Positions 43,511 through 54,738 of a stretch of 64,000 bases of DNA are shown here, one piece after another. Each line of letters opens with the position of its first letter. Positions within the stretch are counted from its first letter, which is position 1. The notes beneath the pieces were generated by a model. That model was not told where the DNA came from, searched no databases, and saw only the letters and a program-made list of their open reading frames with translations. This stretch comes from Vespa crabro (lineage: Eukaryota > Arthropoda > Insecta > Hymenoptera > Vespidae): assembly GCF_910589235.1 (NCBI RefSeq), contig NC_060979.1:558001-622000 (forward strand), in the 5' to 3' direction. A program made the translations under genes and the position numbers.

Positions 43511-43528
43511 ATCCCACCGCTGGTACCA
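43511..43528 (-). other. candidate primer-binding site, E2
   Basis: Minus strand TGGTACCAGCGGTGGGAT starts with TGG, as tRNA-primed sites do. It resembles the complement of a tRNA-Leu 3' end, from memory. It lies about 90 bases before the gag start. However, the sequence beyond 43,529 does not match the end of the E2 LTR, so the 5' LTR seems to be lost or replaced at this point. Confidence 0.45.
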
Positions 43529-46489
43529 AAAAAGTCAGATTATCAGAATAAAGTGTCATTTTAAACGGATTGGTAATTTTTAATTATATTCCTTTTTGTT
43601 TTAAGACTGTTGACGGATATACAGGTATCATAAAAACAGAAAAAGGTGAAATCTCCTTCGATTCCAACGAAATCGGACCCTATTGATGGAAAATAAGGAA
43701 AATAATATGTGTAAATATAACGTGTTTACATATATTAAAAACTAAGAGCTGTGAAAAATTGGCTTAAAATATCAGAAAATCTTCTTGGCCTTCTTTACAC
43801 AACTGCATAGGCATAGCTGAAGCAAATAAAGTCGGTTATTAAAAATTTCAAGTTGATCCTCGTATTAGAACATATTGTTCTAATTTAGATGGTGTGTTCT
43901 AGGAAACTTATTTTCGTGCGAGAGCGCACTAAAAGCAGAAATCGCTGTTTAGGTTATACAGAAACAAGATGAAGGTGTCCTTCTCTCAGAGTAACACGTT
44001 CTTGTTTGCAATATACTACTATTGCATCGGTGAGTAGTAATTTTTTCGTATTATAACCATGTTAATGTTATTCTGTATTTTATTAATTTTAATTTATTTT
44101 TCATTAGTATTATTTATTATATAAGCCAAATTGAGTATATATTGAAATATAATATAATTTATTTATGTATTCAGTAATGAAAATAAGAAAAAAAGAAATA
44201 AGAATATTGTTTCATTACTTTAATAGTTCTTTATGTTCGGAAACTACGCAAACGATTTTCGATTTTTCAATTCAAAGTTCGCTCTTTTCTATCTCATTTG
44301 TTCCGCATAATCTTTATTCATTGAATATGTTACTAGCGTACTGATCTAATTACTATGTTTATACGTAATACAAATAACAACAAAATAGAATATTCACCGT
44401 TTTGCATGATGATCTTGATCGATTCCTACATTTTTATGTACAATAACCTGTAAAATGAAAGAATTTCATTAATTAAAATAATATTATATGTATGTGAATA
44501 CATATAATATCTGCATGCATATGGGCATCTTTTATAAGTGTATAATTGTATATATGCATGTATGGCTAATGGGTATTAGATGTAATGTAAATACACCTAC
44601 ATACATTGAATATATACGACAATCAGACATCATATATAGTACAAATAATAAAATTACAAATTATTATACTTACCATCAAAGAACATACACATTGCGGAAA
44701 TAAGGTAAGAAAATTCAAGAAAAAAGTATAATGCAATAGCCTTTAATGGACACAACTATGTATCAATTTTATTTTCCCGTACATTCCTCCTACTCAACAT
44801 TCTTTAGACTTGCGAACCGTAGAAAGCTAATATTCGATTGTCGATTAGTGTATTAAAAGAATCTTCAATTTAAATAAAAAGAATGTCACATTTACCTGTA
44901 ATTATGAGAAAGACGAAGCTTCGACGAAAAATACGTCAGAATACATGAATCCAAATGCTTTGCTGACACCGGCAATGAGGATCAACTAAAAAAGTATATA
45001 ACATAAATTTGCGTATACCTCTTACTCATAATAAATACATAATTATACCTAGGACAATAAATAAATTGTTAATTGTTAATACTTTCCTCCTACTTATGAA
45101 GACTGACGATCGTACTAACAAAAAATTCATCTTAATCCTCAGAGCTCTCTACATGAAGACAAGGAATGAAAAGAAACAAAGTAAAATTGATCGATCGCAT
45201 CGAACTAAGCTAAATACGACATAAATATAGCGCTTGGTGGACGCGTATCCAATTGTAAATAAATTATCCAATATAATTCAATTATAAATAAACTATCCAA
45301 TTATAAATAAATCATGACGTTATGTTTCTCGAAAGTTTTCAATCAATCTATAGTATATCCCACAAATATTCCTATTATTACGTCAATCGAAAGATTTGAA
45401 ATTCGAAGAACTAATTTTAAGCAAAGAATTAAAAGCTCCTTTCGTTTACACTTTCAAGTACTTCTCTTCATTATTATCACAAAAGACCGATTGTCATGCC
45501 TCATAAAAAGAAAGTAGAAAGAAATGAAAGATGATTGTTACAATAAAAAATATATACATATATTTATAAAATGTTAAGATTCGTAAAGAATTTCAAATAG
45601 AGAATTTCAAAAATTTCTATAACTAAACAATGCGTTTTTCCTAATGGTGATCCTATAAGACACTTCTAGCAGTAGTGCTATTTACAATAAAAGAAAACAG
45701 AACAAGATGGAAGTGAAAAATAAGAGGTAGACGTTTCATATTGATCGATTCTTTCAAAGTTGTTCTTTCATCTGTTAAATTAGGAAATAAACGAGAATTT
45801 GTTTAGCAAAGAAAATATCGAAAGTTCGATTAGTTTTTATCTTTCTTACATTTTCGTCTATAATTTTGGTCTTCTAATTCATACACGGTATTTTCCTTTA
45901 GTGAACGAAGAAACACACGATGATAAAGAAAATTTTCTCAAAATGACTACAACTCACTCGTCTCATCCACCTATGAGCGATTTCTCTACTCTTGATCTTC
46001 CAAAGTTGATCTTCCGTCTTACTTTGCACGATTATTTTATCGTATTTACATAATTTTTGAATTGCAAAATAATTATATATATATACACTTTATGTTTACA
46101 TAATTTTATATATATTATTTTATATACTGTAAATATTGAAAACATTATTAAAATATATTTACGTATATGAATCGTTATTACGATATTAAAAATAATATTA
46201 ATTACATATATCAAAATATAATATTGACTGCTGATTCCGGAACATTTCTATATAATATAAGATCTAAACATACTATATATTTTTATATTCTTCACTGAAT
46301 TATTTATCTGAATATACTTAGAATACAAACGCACATATGTAGGTAGATAGGAGAAAAAAACATTCATATTCTCAGAGAAGAAGGGAAAGCTTAAACTGAT
46401 AAAAGCATAAAGAAAAGTAATAAACTATGAAGGAGAGGTGACAAAGAGGAATAATTCAAATCAGTTTACATAGAGCAGCTGTAAGGTAC
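43529..46489. other. AT-rich region without recognised genes
   Basis: Nearly 3 kb of AT-rich sequence. Open frames are short and of low complexity; none resembles a known protein. One possible first exon, ATG at 43,969, encodes about 20 residues with a hydrophobic stretch and is followed by a donor-like GTGAGT at 44,030. I could not find a continuation. This is the only part of the window that may be ordinary unique host DNA. Confidence 0.5.
45240..45313. repeat. short AT-rich tandem repeat
   Basis: About four imperfect copies of a CCAATTATAAATAAA-like unit with variable spacing, in the AT-rich region. Confidence 0.6.
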
Positions 46490-47330
46490 ATGTGTTTTTA
46501 TTCTCTTATTTAAAGGTGCCTCCTCCGTGTCTCTTGCAATTATGAAAGCTGCAATGTCATCTACATACCCCACCATGAAAGCCACCTCAGGGACTGCCAT
46601 ACGTAGGATACCGTCGTAGAAGATATTCCAGATATCCGGTCCCAGTATGGAGACCTGGGTTGCCCCGGATGTCAACTCCATGCATCTCGGCCCATCGCCT
46701 GTACTGTACTCTAGGAAGCGCTCGTTCAGGTAGTCTCCAAGTTTTATTCGGTGTAGGTACTCTGGGACACTGAAATTACGTTCGAGGGCTTCCATTGCCA
46801 AGTCCCACCTAACTGAGTTGAAGGCATTTCTCACGTCTAAGGTGGCCAGCAGACACAAAGGGCGAGATAAATGATTCCCGCGCTCCGTCATTTTAGCAGA
46901 CATGACAACCTCCTTGACTGCGTGGATGGGGGAGAGGCTGGATCGAAATCCATACTGGTGGGCTGCTCTCACGGCCACGTGCAGCAGTGGCCTAAGCAGC
47001 TTCTCCAGGAGCTTGCCATCCGTATCGAGCATACATAAAGGCATGTATGACGAAGCGGCATCCACTGAACCCTTGCCCTTGCTTATTAGCACAAGTCTCG
47101 CTTTCTTCCACGGGGCGGAGAAGATGCCCTCCTTGAGGGACATGTTATACATGTTTAGCAAGAGCTCAGGGTGACTCTGCGCGATGACTTTCATTTCTTC
47201 CGTTGGAAGGCCGTCTGGACCTGCAGCTTTCTTGTACCGCACGGAAGATGCGGCCCTGAGTAGCTCCCCCTCCGTAAACTGTGGCGCTTCGGGACTGCCA
47301 AACGCAGACGAGCCAATCTCTCTCATCGGC
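46490..47330 (-). pseudogene. reverse transcriptase, R1b
   Basis: One long open stretch, 47,326-46,466. Motifs are VRYKKAAGPDGLPTEEMKVI, PWKKARLVLISKGKG, SSYMPLCMLDTDGKLLEKLL, AHQYGFRSSLSPIHAVKEVV, LATLDVRNAFNSVRWDLAME (first Asp), SGATQVSILGPDIWNIFYDG and MVGYVDDIAAFI (YVDD). The usual G-x-PQGS box reads GATQVSILGP. After the YVDD box only about 25 residues remain before unrelated sequence, so the thumb and C-terminal region are missing. The open frame is surprisingly long for a truncated copy. Confidence 0.9.
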
Positions 47331-47935
47331 TGTGAGGTGAATAGGGTATGAACGATGTTCTCCAGGGTCCTCGCGTCCTGAGAGATTCCTTGTGTTTAAG
47401 TCCCCAACTTGCGAGTGACGATCTGGTACCCTAATCCCCACGGATTCTGGTCGATATCTAGGCCCAACTTATTCCAGCACCGTCGTTGGCTGACCTTGAT
47501 GTTCCTCTTCAGTAATTTTTTGGCTGCTTGTTACTCTGCGGCCATGGGGGCACCGTCGAGATCGCGTCTCTTCGCTCGTTGTGCTAACCAGCGAAGCCTT
47601 AAGCACTTCTTGCGAAGATCTGCAATCTCGTTCATTCACCAGTATGCAGGACGCCTCTGCCGTTTCGTACTCATATTTTGGCACCGATATCGCGCAAGCC
47701 TTTTAGATGAGCTGCACAGTTGCTGCGGTCATCATCCTGGCTTGTACAGTTGGCGATTGACTCGTGAGTGCAATTTGATGGTATCTCCAATCTTCATCTA
47801 TGGCTGAAGACTGCCTCTCTCGATCCATTTTTGCGATGTTCCTCCACAGCGGGGTCACGCTGCATTTGTCACGGCTGGTCTCCAATCGTGTACATCGAAT
47901 AGGATGTACTGGTGATCGCTCCCGGTAATCTTCGA
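47331..47935 (-). pseudogene. linker between endonuclease and RT, R1b
   Basis: The minus strand has several short frames with stops and shifts, for example EYETAEASCILVNERDCRSS around 47,675. This is consistent with the poorly conserved linker of R1-clade ORF2 proteins. No confident motif was seen. Confidence 0.6.
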
Positions 47936-48545
47936 TCACCCGCCTGCCTGCGACTCATGTCACAAGGTGTTCGTTGGCTAGAGAGACGTCCGGGCTCGTC
48001 TCTCTACGCGAGTCGTAGGACTCTATCGCCAGGACTTCGGAAAGTTGATGTCGAGCCTGTGTTGAGCACTGCTAGCTCCAGTCTCGACACCACCTCCAAA
48101 ATTTCTTCCTCTGGTGTCCGGCCTGGCTTCCCCCCCCATTCAAGAGCTTTGACATTGAGGTCTCCGGCCACAATGAGGTTCCCTTGCATTTCCTGCAGCG
48201 CGTCTTCCAAATCGTCCGGCTTGCTCTGGCAGTCGTCTATCCGGTCGTTCGGAGTGAGATGTACGCTAACATAAGTTGTCGAGTCATGTCTCATCCAAAC
48301 GTATCCGCGTCCGGATTCTTGATCCGACACATGTATCTGTCGGGGATCTGGGATCCAGATGGCTGCAGTGCCCAATTCGTCAGCGTACTATCCTACACCC
48401 GCCCTGTCCTGGTACTGTTCGCTGATTAGAACAATATCGACTTCTTTTTCTCCTGTCTCCTACTTCTTACCTCAAGTATTCTACGAGGCACGGATCTTCG
48501 CAGTGGTCCTCTTGAATTCGAGGAGAATCCCTCCCGTTCTGGTCT
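47936..48545 (-). pseudogene. APE-type endonuclease domain, R1b
   Basis: The frame shows ISEQYQDRAGVG near 48,420 with the catalytic Glu, then a stop, then GTAAIWIPDPRQIHVSDQES from 48,375. LIVAGDLNVKALEWGG with the Asp-x-Asn pair lies near 48,165. In another frame GSDHQYILFDV near 47,920 holds the catalytic His (SDH). The central part is open, with frameshifts near 48,020. Motif order is standard for R1-clade endonucleases. Confidence 0.85.
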
Positions 48546-48848
48546 GCCGGAGCGATCTAACGTCTACCCCTGCCACGCTGGTCTTGTTGCGCTGGTGGAT
48601 GGCTTCAACTACGTCTGCGTAAGTTTTGCTTTGCGCAGATTTCAGGAGGATCGCATCCGGGTTCGTTCTCTTCTCAGCCTTCTTTCCGATTTGCTCGGCT
48701 TTTTTTTCTCCTGCGGTGGGGGTTTCGTCGTCTTCTTCATCGGTTTTTCCTTATTTTTTTTCTTCTTGACGACAACCATCCACTTGGTGGCTTTGGTCGT
48801 CGACGCCTCTTGCCTCGGTCTTTTGAGGCTTTCCTCAAGCAGCAGAGG
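48546..48848 (-). pseudogene. ORF1 fragment, R1b
   Basis: A Lys-rich stretch (WMVVVKKKKNKEKPMKKTTK) is followed by DAILLKSAQSKTYADVVEAI, then VAGVDVRSLRQTRTGGILLE at its end. The S-K-T-Y-A-D and R-S-L-R-x-T-R-T-G-G-I-L-L-E strings are typical of R1-clade ORF1 proteins, just before the zinc knuckles. ORF1 runs into the endonuclease region without visible knuckles, so its end is deleted. Confidence 0.75.
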
Positions 48849-49424
48849 CGGGCTTGTGGCTACTCTCTTAACTGCGCCGGCACGGAAGTTAATAATATCA
48901 AGGAGAGTGCTGTCGAATCGAACTTAGAGATCTACGATATTGACGCAATAAAGGTATGTGGTATTACGGACGTCCATATTCAAACGGAGGGTTCGTTGGT
49001 AGTCCACCTATTTGGGAAAGAAGTGCGGTTTTACATGGTGGCGTCAAATTTCCAGATCGAACAATATAATATCATGATAAGTGAATTCTTGAAATCGGTT
49101 GCCGCTGACGTAAGTTATACCCAGCAGTTTATGAGGGTCGCAAATAAAGAAGTGCCGTTCACAGACAGACAATTGGAGCGCGTGCCGGCAAGGACGAGTG
49201 CAATATTTCATTGCAGAATCAAAATTTTTGAAATTAACGATGGCTACATTACGCGGGTAGAATCTTTGGAAGGCATATACATGGGGAAAGCTATATTTAA
49301 AAACCACCAAGGTTGGGCTTATTTCAGGAGGATAATCACTACCAATGAGGATCAAGATATTGTGGTGCCTACTCTGGAATTACAAGCATTCGAAACAAGC
49401 AAAAACAAAATATCAGATATATAA
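48849..49424 (+). pseudogene. protease and protease-RT spacer, E3
   Basis: This begins at LNCAGTEVNNIKESAVES, where the active-site D-T-G has become C-A-G. It continues ICGI-like KVCGITDVHIQTEGSLVVH, then FQIEQYNIMISEFLKS. The spacer IYMGKAIFKNHQGWAYFRRI corresponds to DGVYAGEAIVSN in E2. The whole stretch to 49,424 is open. The upstream Met-containing part (48,810-48,848) belongs to R1b sequence and is not part of this protein. Confidence 0.82.
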
Positions 49425-50486
49425 GGAACTCCAAAATAGGAAACAACGGCATACGTCGGAACGATCAAGAGTTATCAGATCAACCATGATTAAGGTAACC
49501 GGAGAGAAAAGGACAACAATAATAGAGCAAAAGAGATGAAAGCACTATTATGGATAAAACATCTGAAGAACGAAGAAAGGAAGACCTCTGTAGTTGACTT
49601 CTTATCTACTAGCGTAGACTACTTTCATTTCCCGGGAGAATAGCTGGAGTGCACGCAGGTGCTGACTCATAGGATTATCACCACTGATAAATTGCCAGTA
49701 CATACAAAGCAGTATAGGTTCCCACCCATACATAAAGAGGAGGTAAATAAGCAGACACAGGAATTGTTAGAAAGCAACATAATAAGGCCATCTCTCTCTC
49801 CTTACAACTCTCCTATCTGGGTGGTTCCTAAAAAGGCTGATTCGAAAGGAAAATGGTGAATGGTAATTGATTACAGGGGACTTAATGAAAAGACTGTTAG
49901 GGACACGTATCCCCTCCCAAACATCAATGAAATACTCGACCAGTTGGATTCCGCGCAATACTTCTCCACGTTCGACCTAAAGTCCGGCTTCCATCAGATC
50001 AAGTTGCACCCAGATGACAGCCATAGGACTGCCTTCTCAACACCTCATGGGCTTTTTGAATTTGCGAGAATGCCATTCGGATTGAAGAACGCTTCAGCCA
50101 CCTTCCAACGACTCATGGACCTCGTCCTGACATAACTTAAAGGCGAAGAGATGCTTGTCAACTTAGACGACATGTATTATACGCACGAAATAAAATTCAG
50201 TGAGCTAATACGGAGACTAAGGAAGGTAAATTTAAAGCTACAGCCGGACAAGTGTGAATTTTTAAAAGAGGAAGTCATTTATCTGGGCCATACCATCGGC
50301 AAGGACGGTGTGAAATCAGATCCGAAGAAGCTACTGGCCGTAAGGGAATTCCCGCAACCGAAGAAAGCCAAGAATGTTGGACAATTCTTGGGACTTGCGG
50401 GATATTATAGAAGGTTCATCCCAGGATTTTCTAAATTGGCAAGACCTCTCACGGAATTACTAAAGAAAGAAGTGACATTTAAGTAG
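49425..50486 (+). pseudogene. reverse transcriptase, E3
   Basis: Readable from KRTTIIEQKR through RFPPIHKEEVNKQTQELLES, SPYNSPIWVVPKKADSKG, a stop, MVIDYRGLNEKTVRDTYPLP, FSTFDLKSGFHQIKLHPDDS (first Asp) and FARMPFGLKNASATFQRL. The catalytic box reads VNLDDM: YLDD has become NLDD, and about seven residues after it are deleted relative to E1. The connection VGQFLGLAGYYRRFIPGFSK is intact. In-frame stops occur near 49,640, 49,858 and 50,134. Confidence 0.9.
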
Positions 50487-50950
50487 GATGAGCCGCAGGA
50501 AAAGGCATTCGTGACATTAAGAGACACTGTGCAAGGAATCAGTGCTCCAAAACCTGGACATTAATAGGGAATTTAATGTTACTTCGGACGCATCAGATTA
50601 TGCGATAGGTGGAGTGCTTAGTCAAGGACCGATAGAAAAGGATCTACCTATCTCTTATTGATCAAGACTGTTAAATGTAGCTAAAAGGAACTACTCGACA
50701 TCGAGCGTGAACATTTCACAATAATCTACGCAATGCACTATTTTAGGCCATACTTATATGGAAGTCAATTTACTTTAGTGACTAATCATCGCCCACTTGT
50801 GTGGCTAAAATCGCACAAAGATCCGACTTCGCGTCTGACCAAGTGGGGTTTGAAATTAGTGGAAAACTATGTCAAGATAAAATACAAAGCATGCACGGCC
50901 AATGTTAATGCCGATGCTCTTTCGCGAAATCCGCCAGAAACGGCGTAGGT
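50487..50950 (+). pseudogene. RNase H domain, E3
   Basis: FNVTSDASDYAIGGVLSQG (catalytic Asp) is preceded by a frameshift. Stops follow in the middle. The last part is open at 50,733-50,948 with MHYFRPYLYGSQFTLVTNHR and LSRNPPETA. Asp of the DHR box has become Asn (TNHRPLVW). The match to E1 is close. Confidence 0.86.
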
Positions 50951-51600
50951 CTTGCCGCTAGATAGAGACGACAGTTCTTCTAGCGAGACTTTGTACTCCC
51001 GCAAATCCGATACGAAGGGTCAAAGACGGAAGAACTAGAGAAGCACTTTGATCAAATAGACATAAGTAAATTGCATCGCAAGACTGAGGGAAACGGCCCA
51101 AATAATTTTCTTACCCTCGGTGAGACCGATTTGGATTATAGTTCCGGAAGCCTATTCGAACCAATATCGCGGCCATACGAATGGCAGAATCAGGAAGAGC
51201 AAACATTCAGAATCAAACAGAACCTTACGGAAACTTGGGACAAATTGACAATGAGAAAAACAATCTAGCAATATTTATTACTCAAAAAGGAAACCCATGC
51301 GATGAGGGAGCTAAGCAGCTCCAGGATATAAATAAACTCCCAAATTATAAGGATCTAACACTAGGACGGGCAAAGGTTACGAAATACGGATCTAAAAACT
51401 TAATATCATTAGTCATTAGATAAGATATTAATGTGATAACAGAAACAGAAATTCTGAATAATGCTCTGGAATCGCTCTTATCGGTAACAAGGGAACTGGA
51501 TCTGCATACGGTAAGCACTCCAGTTCAAACAAGAATAAATGATATACCATGGAAAAACATTCAACAAAGGCTAGCAGAATTATTCGACGCGTAAGATTGC
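50951..51600 (+). pseudogene. RNase H to integrase linker, E3
   Basis: The counterpart of 30,061-30,600 in E1: RPYEWQNQEEQTFRI, INKLPNYKDLTLGRAKVTKY and LDLHTVSTP-like segments, with a stop near 51,421. No catalytic role is known. Confidence 0.75.
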
Positions 51601-52679
51601 ACAATTTCTGATCACTGTAGAAATTTGGTTAGAATACCCAAGGAGAACGAGCGTGAGGATTTAATACGCGAAAATCACTCATCTGCTTTAGAGGGTCACA
51701 AGGAAGTGACCAAAACTTATAACAGAATTAGAACAAGATATTTTTGGGAGAATATGAAAGGGCAGAAACAGACCTTTATTCAAAATTGTTTGGATTGCCA
51801 ATTGAAGAAGCTAGTCAGAGTAAAAGTAAGCAACCAATGATTTAAACGCGCCACTAGGATCGGCATTCGATAAGGTAGCACTCAACGTAGTGGGTCATCT
51901 AACTCAGACTGAAAAGGGGAATAAGTACATTTCGACGATTCATGATCAGTTGACAAAATTCTCATTAGCCGTCCCTCTTAAGAATACGACATCGATAGAC
52001 ATAGCCAAGACATTGCCAGACATAGCTTTGATTTAAAATTTTATATGTAAGTTTAGAGCACCTAGGGTAATACTCACGGATGAATGATCGAATTTTTTGA
52101 GTACCTTACTGGGAGACATGGCGCGTAAATTTAGAATTAAGCAATACAATACGACAGCCTCCTACCCACAGTTCAATGGATCGGAAAGGTCTCAAAATGT
52201 CTTAATAGAGTATATGAAGCAATTTACGGACAAAGAAAAGGAAAAATGGGTAGATACGCCCTTCCTTTCTTATAATACAAGTGTGCAAGAAGGAAATCTC
52301 TGCACGCCTTATGATCTAGTCTTCAGGAAACTGGCCAGTCTCGAATCCAACATTAGATGACGAAATGGACAGGATCTATTTACAATATTACGAGACAGAA
52401 ATAAATTAAATAAGTGGACCACAAGAGGCAGCACGACGAAATTTGATGAGATCAAAGGAAACTTCTAAAAGGAATTACGATATAAAAGTAAGACCGTTAA
52501 CGTTAAAGGAAGGGGATAAGGTATTTTTATTAAAGGAACCTACGAACAAATTCGGTAATCAATTCACGGGACCTCAACAGATTTTAGAAATTCTCCCTCG
52601 AAATAATGCTAAATTATTAATAGGAAATCGTTCTAGGGTAATCAATACTAATAAGCTAAGTATACCTAAAGTAAAATAG
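51601..52679 (+). pseudogene. integrase, E3 (core present but broken)
   Basis: The zinc-binding domain (51,625-51,840) has ENHSSALEGHKEVTKTYNRI and FIQNCLDCQLKKLVRVK. The core is ALNVVGHL, where Asn replaces the first catalytic Asp. GNKYISTIHDQLTKFSLAVP follows, then RVILTDE near 52,075 (second Asp) and ASYPQFNGSERSQNVLIEYM near 52,165 (Glu). The C-terminal domain at 52,443-52,679 includes FTGPQQILEILPRNNAKLLI. Stops and shifts occur near 51,838, 52,035, 52,087 and 52,360. The core missing from E1 is retained here. Confidence 0.88.
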
Positions 52680-52705
52680 GTTAAGGTAATTGTGTTACAG
52701 AAACC

Positions 52706-54738
52706 ATGGGGCTTCTTGGCACTTTAATAACGACTTTAGGAACCATCAGAGAATGTTTCTGCTTGTTGGGGTACAACTGTGGGAAAGCATCAACAAATGT
52801 CACGACCATCTCACTACTGAACACGGGGAAATGTAATATTTCATCACACGCACCCAACATCACAAAAGTCTATATTCAGCCCCTACATCAGCAGAATACA
52901 ACCACACGCACGTCCATCAATGCCGAGTGGAGATAGACTGAACAATTTACTATAGTGGAATGTCGTCACACGTTTCAGCTTTTTACAGTGGAAAGAGAAT
53001 ATACCTGAGGGATTTAACAGCTGAGGCATGCAAGGTCACTTTCGATACAGGCATTATGGGGATAACACCGATTCTGCAGGTATCAGGTCTACGAGCCAAT
53101 GCCAACGAGTACCGAAGTGCTACGTTGGCATGATCGATTTCAGTAGACGGCAAGTATTCGGGAACACAATACGCCGATTTGTCCGGCACGTGGGACAATG
53201 TAGTAATGCAAACATCAATAAAAATTAATATCAGAGAATATTATGCAATTGTGAAGATGAAACAGAACAATGTAATTTTAAGTAACTGTGAAGTGTGTGT
53301 ATTCACGGAAGAAATGTGCATCACTGATGAGAAAGGAAATGCATTTTGGACGACCAGGCCAGAATCATCGTGTAACTTCGATAACTACAAGGTATTATAT
53401 GAAGGAATTGCGACCAAATTAGAAGCTATGAATAATTCGGAAGTGTATCCGGGCATATACGCTATCACAACTCAGGATGTTACATTTATCTTGAAAAGAA
53501 GAGCGGACAATCATTTGTGTGGTTATACGTTATTACTGAGCGAGCATCCAAAATTATTTATTTTGGAGACACAGAAAGGAAGCACCTTCGCGTCAAGAGC
53601 AAAATTATCGATCGAAAGCCTTGATCTGTTCGCTTATGTCAACTCCAAGTTCGTCTCCCTTAAAAAGCATGTAAGGACACAAATGACAACTCTATATAGT
53701 GACGTAATTAGACAGAAGTGCAAACTCGAAAAGCAGGTCCTTAAAAACACTCTGGCATTAGCACTCTACGCCCAGATGACTTTGCGTATACAATCATGAA
53801 GTAAACTGGGTGCATGGCCGTAACCGGAGTGGAAGTAATTCATATAGTGAAGTGTACTACCATTCCGGTAAGCGTAAGACAATCAGAGGAATGCTACCAC
53901 GAATTGCCAGTCACACATCAGAATAACAGTCTCTACCTGACACCGAAATCAACAATATTGGTAAAGACAAGCACCATAAGAGAATGCAATGCTTTATTAC
54001 CATCCATGTACTACTTGGAAAGGAGTTGGTACAGGCTGACACCGAAGCCCGTGGAGGTACTCCCTCCCCAAATATTCCAATCGTTGGCTAAGATGGCATG
54101 AATATACATCAGTTCAAAAAACTTAATGACGAGCGGAATATATACACATCGGGATTTAGATAATCTAAGAGATCATATCATGTTCCCTGCAAATAGACCT
54201 AAACAGAGGGACTCTTAAGCACTATTGCCAGGGGAGATACAGGACACCGCATCCCATCCAACACTATCTCGATGTATAATCTACTGGGAGAAGCAGACAT
54301 TAATAAAATTACGGACAGCGCAAACTCAAAACTGTGGCAAGGATTTTTAGACTTTTGATCAGCCAGTGCCGGGATACAGATAGCTGCTCCATACAGTCTA
54401 TGGATGGAGCTTACATCTTCTGGGAGGAATCTGGAGCTCGTTGACACACTTACTCCTTCACCGGGACGATCGAAACAACGAGACGTAGCGAAGACAATAA
54501 AGAGTGACGAAAATAACGATGATATCGAAGTTAGGTTGGACAAACCAAAGGACGATGCTATTCCGACACCCGCCACCAGAGAAAGCTCGAGATATTCGAT
54601 ACTTGAAAGCATCCTGGCAACCTGTAAAAACAAGTCGTAAGAAATTTGAATTTTCTGACGACTCATTTAAGGCGGGAGGTGTCACTTCGCCGTATGACAA
54701 CTCGTCGGCTGCCAAAAGTATCTTAAAAGAAATTTAAT
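52706..54738 (+). pseudogene. env: envelope-like glycoprotein, E3
   Basis: ATG at 52,706 is followed by a hydrophobic leader and GYNCGKASTNVTTISLLNTG. After stops near 52,934 the ectodomain continues to the long open part at 53,179-53,799 (CSGTQ-like region, DLSGTWDNVVMQTSIK, SEHPKLFILETQKGSTF, LDLFAYVNSKFVSLKKHV). Further stops follow near 53,800, 54,100, 54,215 and 54,358. Near 54,400 SLHLLGGIWSSLT plus a hydrophobic run looks like the membrane anchor, followed by a charged tail ending about 54,640. It provides the C-terminal half missing from E1. Conserved Cys and Trp residues are shared with E2. Confidence 0.86.

Larger units (their letters stand above)
35800..43528 (-). mobile_element. 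E2: env-bearing Ty3/Gypsy element, least decayed copy
   Basis: On the minus strand this runs from a gag fragment, protease remnant, RT, RNase H and integrase through a nearly complete env to a polypurine tract and 3' LTR. Frames are long, with a handful of lesions, so it is the youngest or best preserved element here. It lacks most of gag and part of the protease by one deletion. Its 5' LTR is not recognisable beyond 43,528. Env is homologous to those of E1 and E3, but pol is clearly divergent, so it is a separate family. Confidence 0.9.
46490..48848 (-). mobile_element. R1b: second R1-clade family, truncated copy
   Basis: On the minus strand it shows part of ORF1, then endonuclease, linker and most of the RT. 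It is cut at both ends: ORF1 joins E3 at about 48,848, and the RT stops shortly after its YVDD box at about 46,490. The sequence is clearly different from copies A-D (for example VGYVDDIAAFI against IAYVDDLLVIV), so it is a separate R1-clade family. Confidence 0.88.

Noticed and set aside
44488..44703. 71-codon plus-strand open frame in the AT-rich region
   Set aside because: Low-complexity, Tyr/Ile/Asn-rich from AT bias, and no similarity that I recognise.
45799..46053. 84-codon plus-strand open frame in the AT-rich region
   Set aside because: No recognisable domain and compositional bias; not enough to call a gene.
48595..48927. 110-codon plus-strand open frame across the R1b/E3 junction
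   Set aside because: It is antisense to the Lys-rich ORF1 of R1b; the Phe/Leu-rich, membrane-like look is a by-product of the poly-Lys codons on the other strand.
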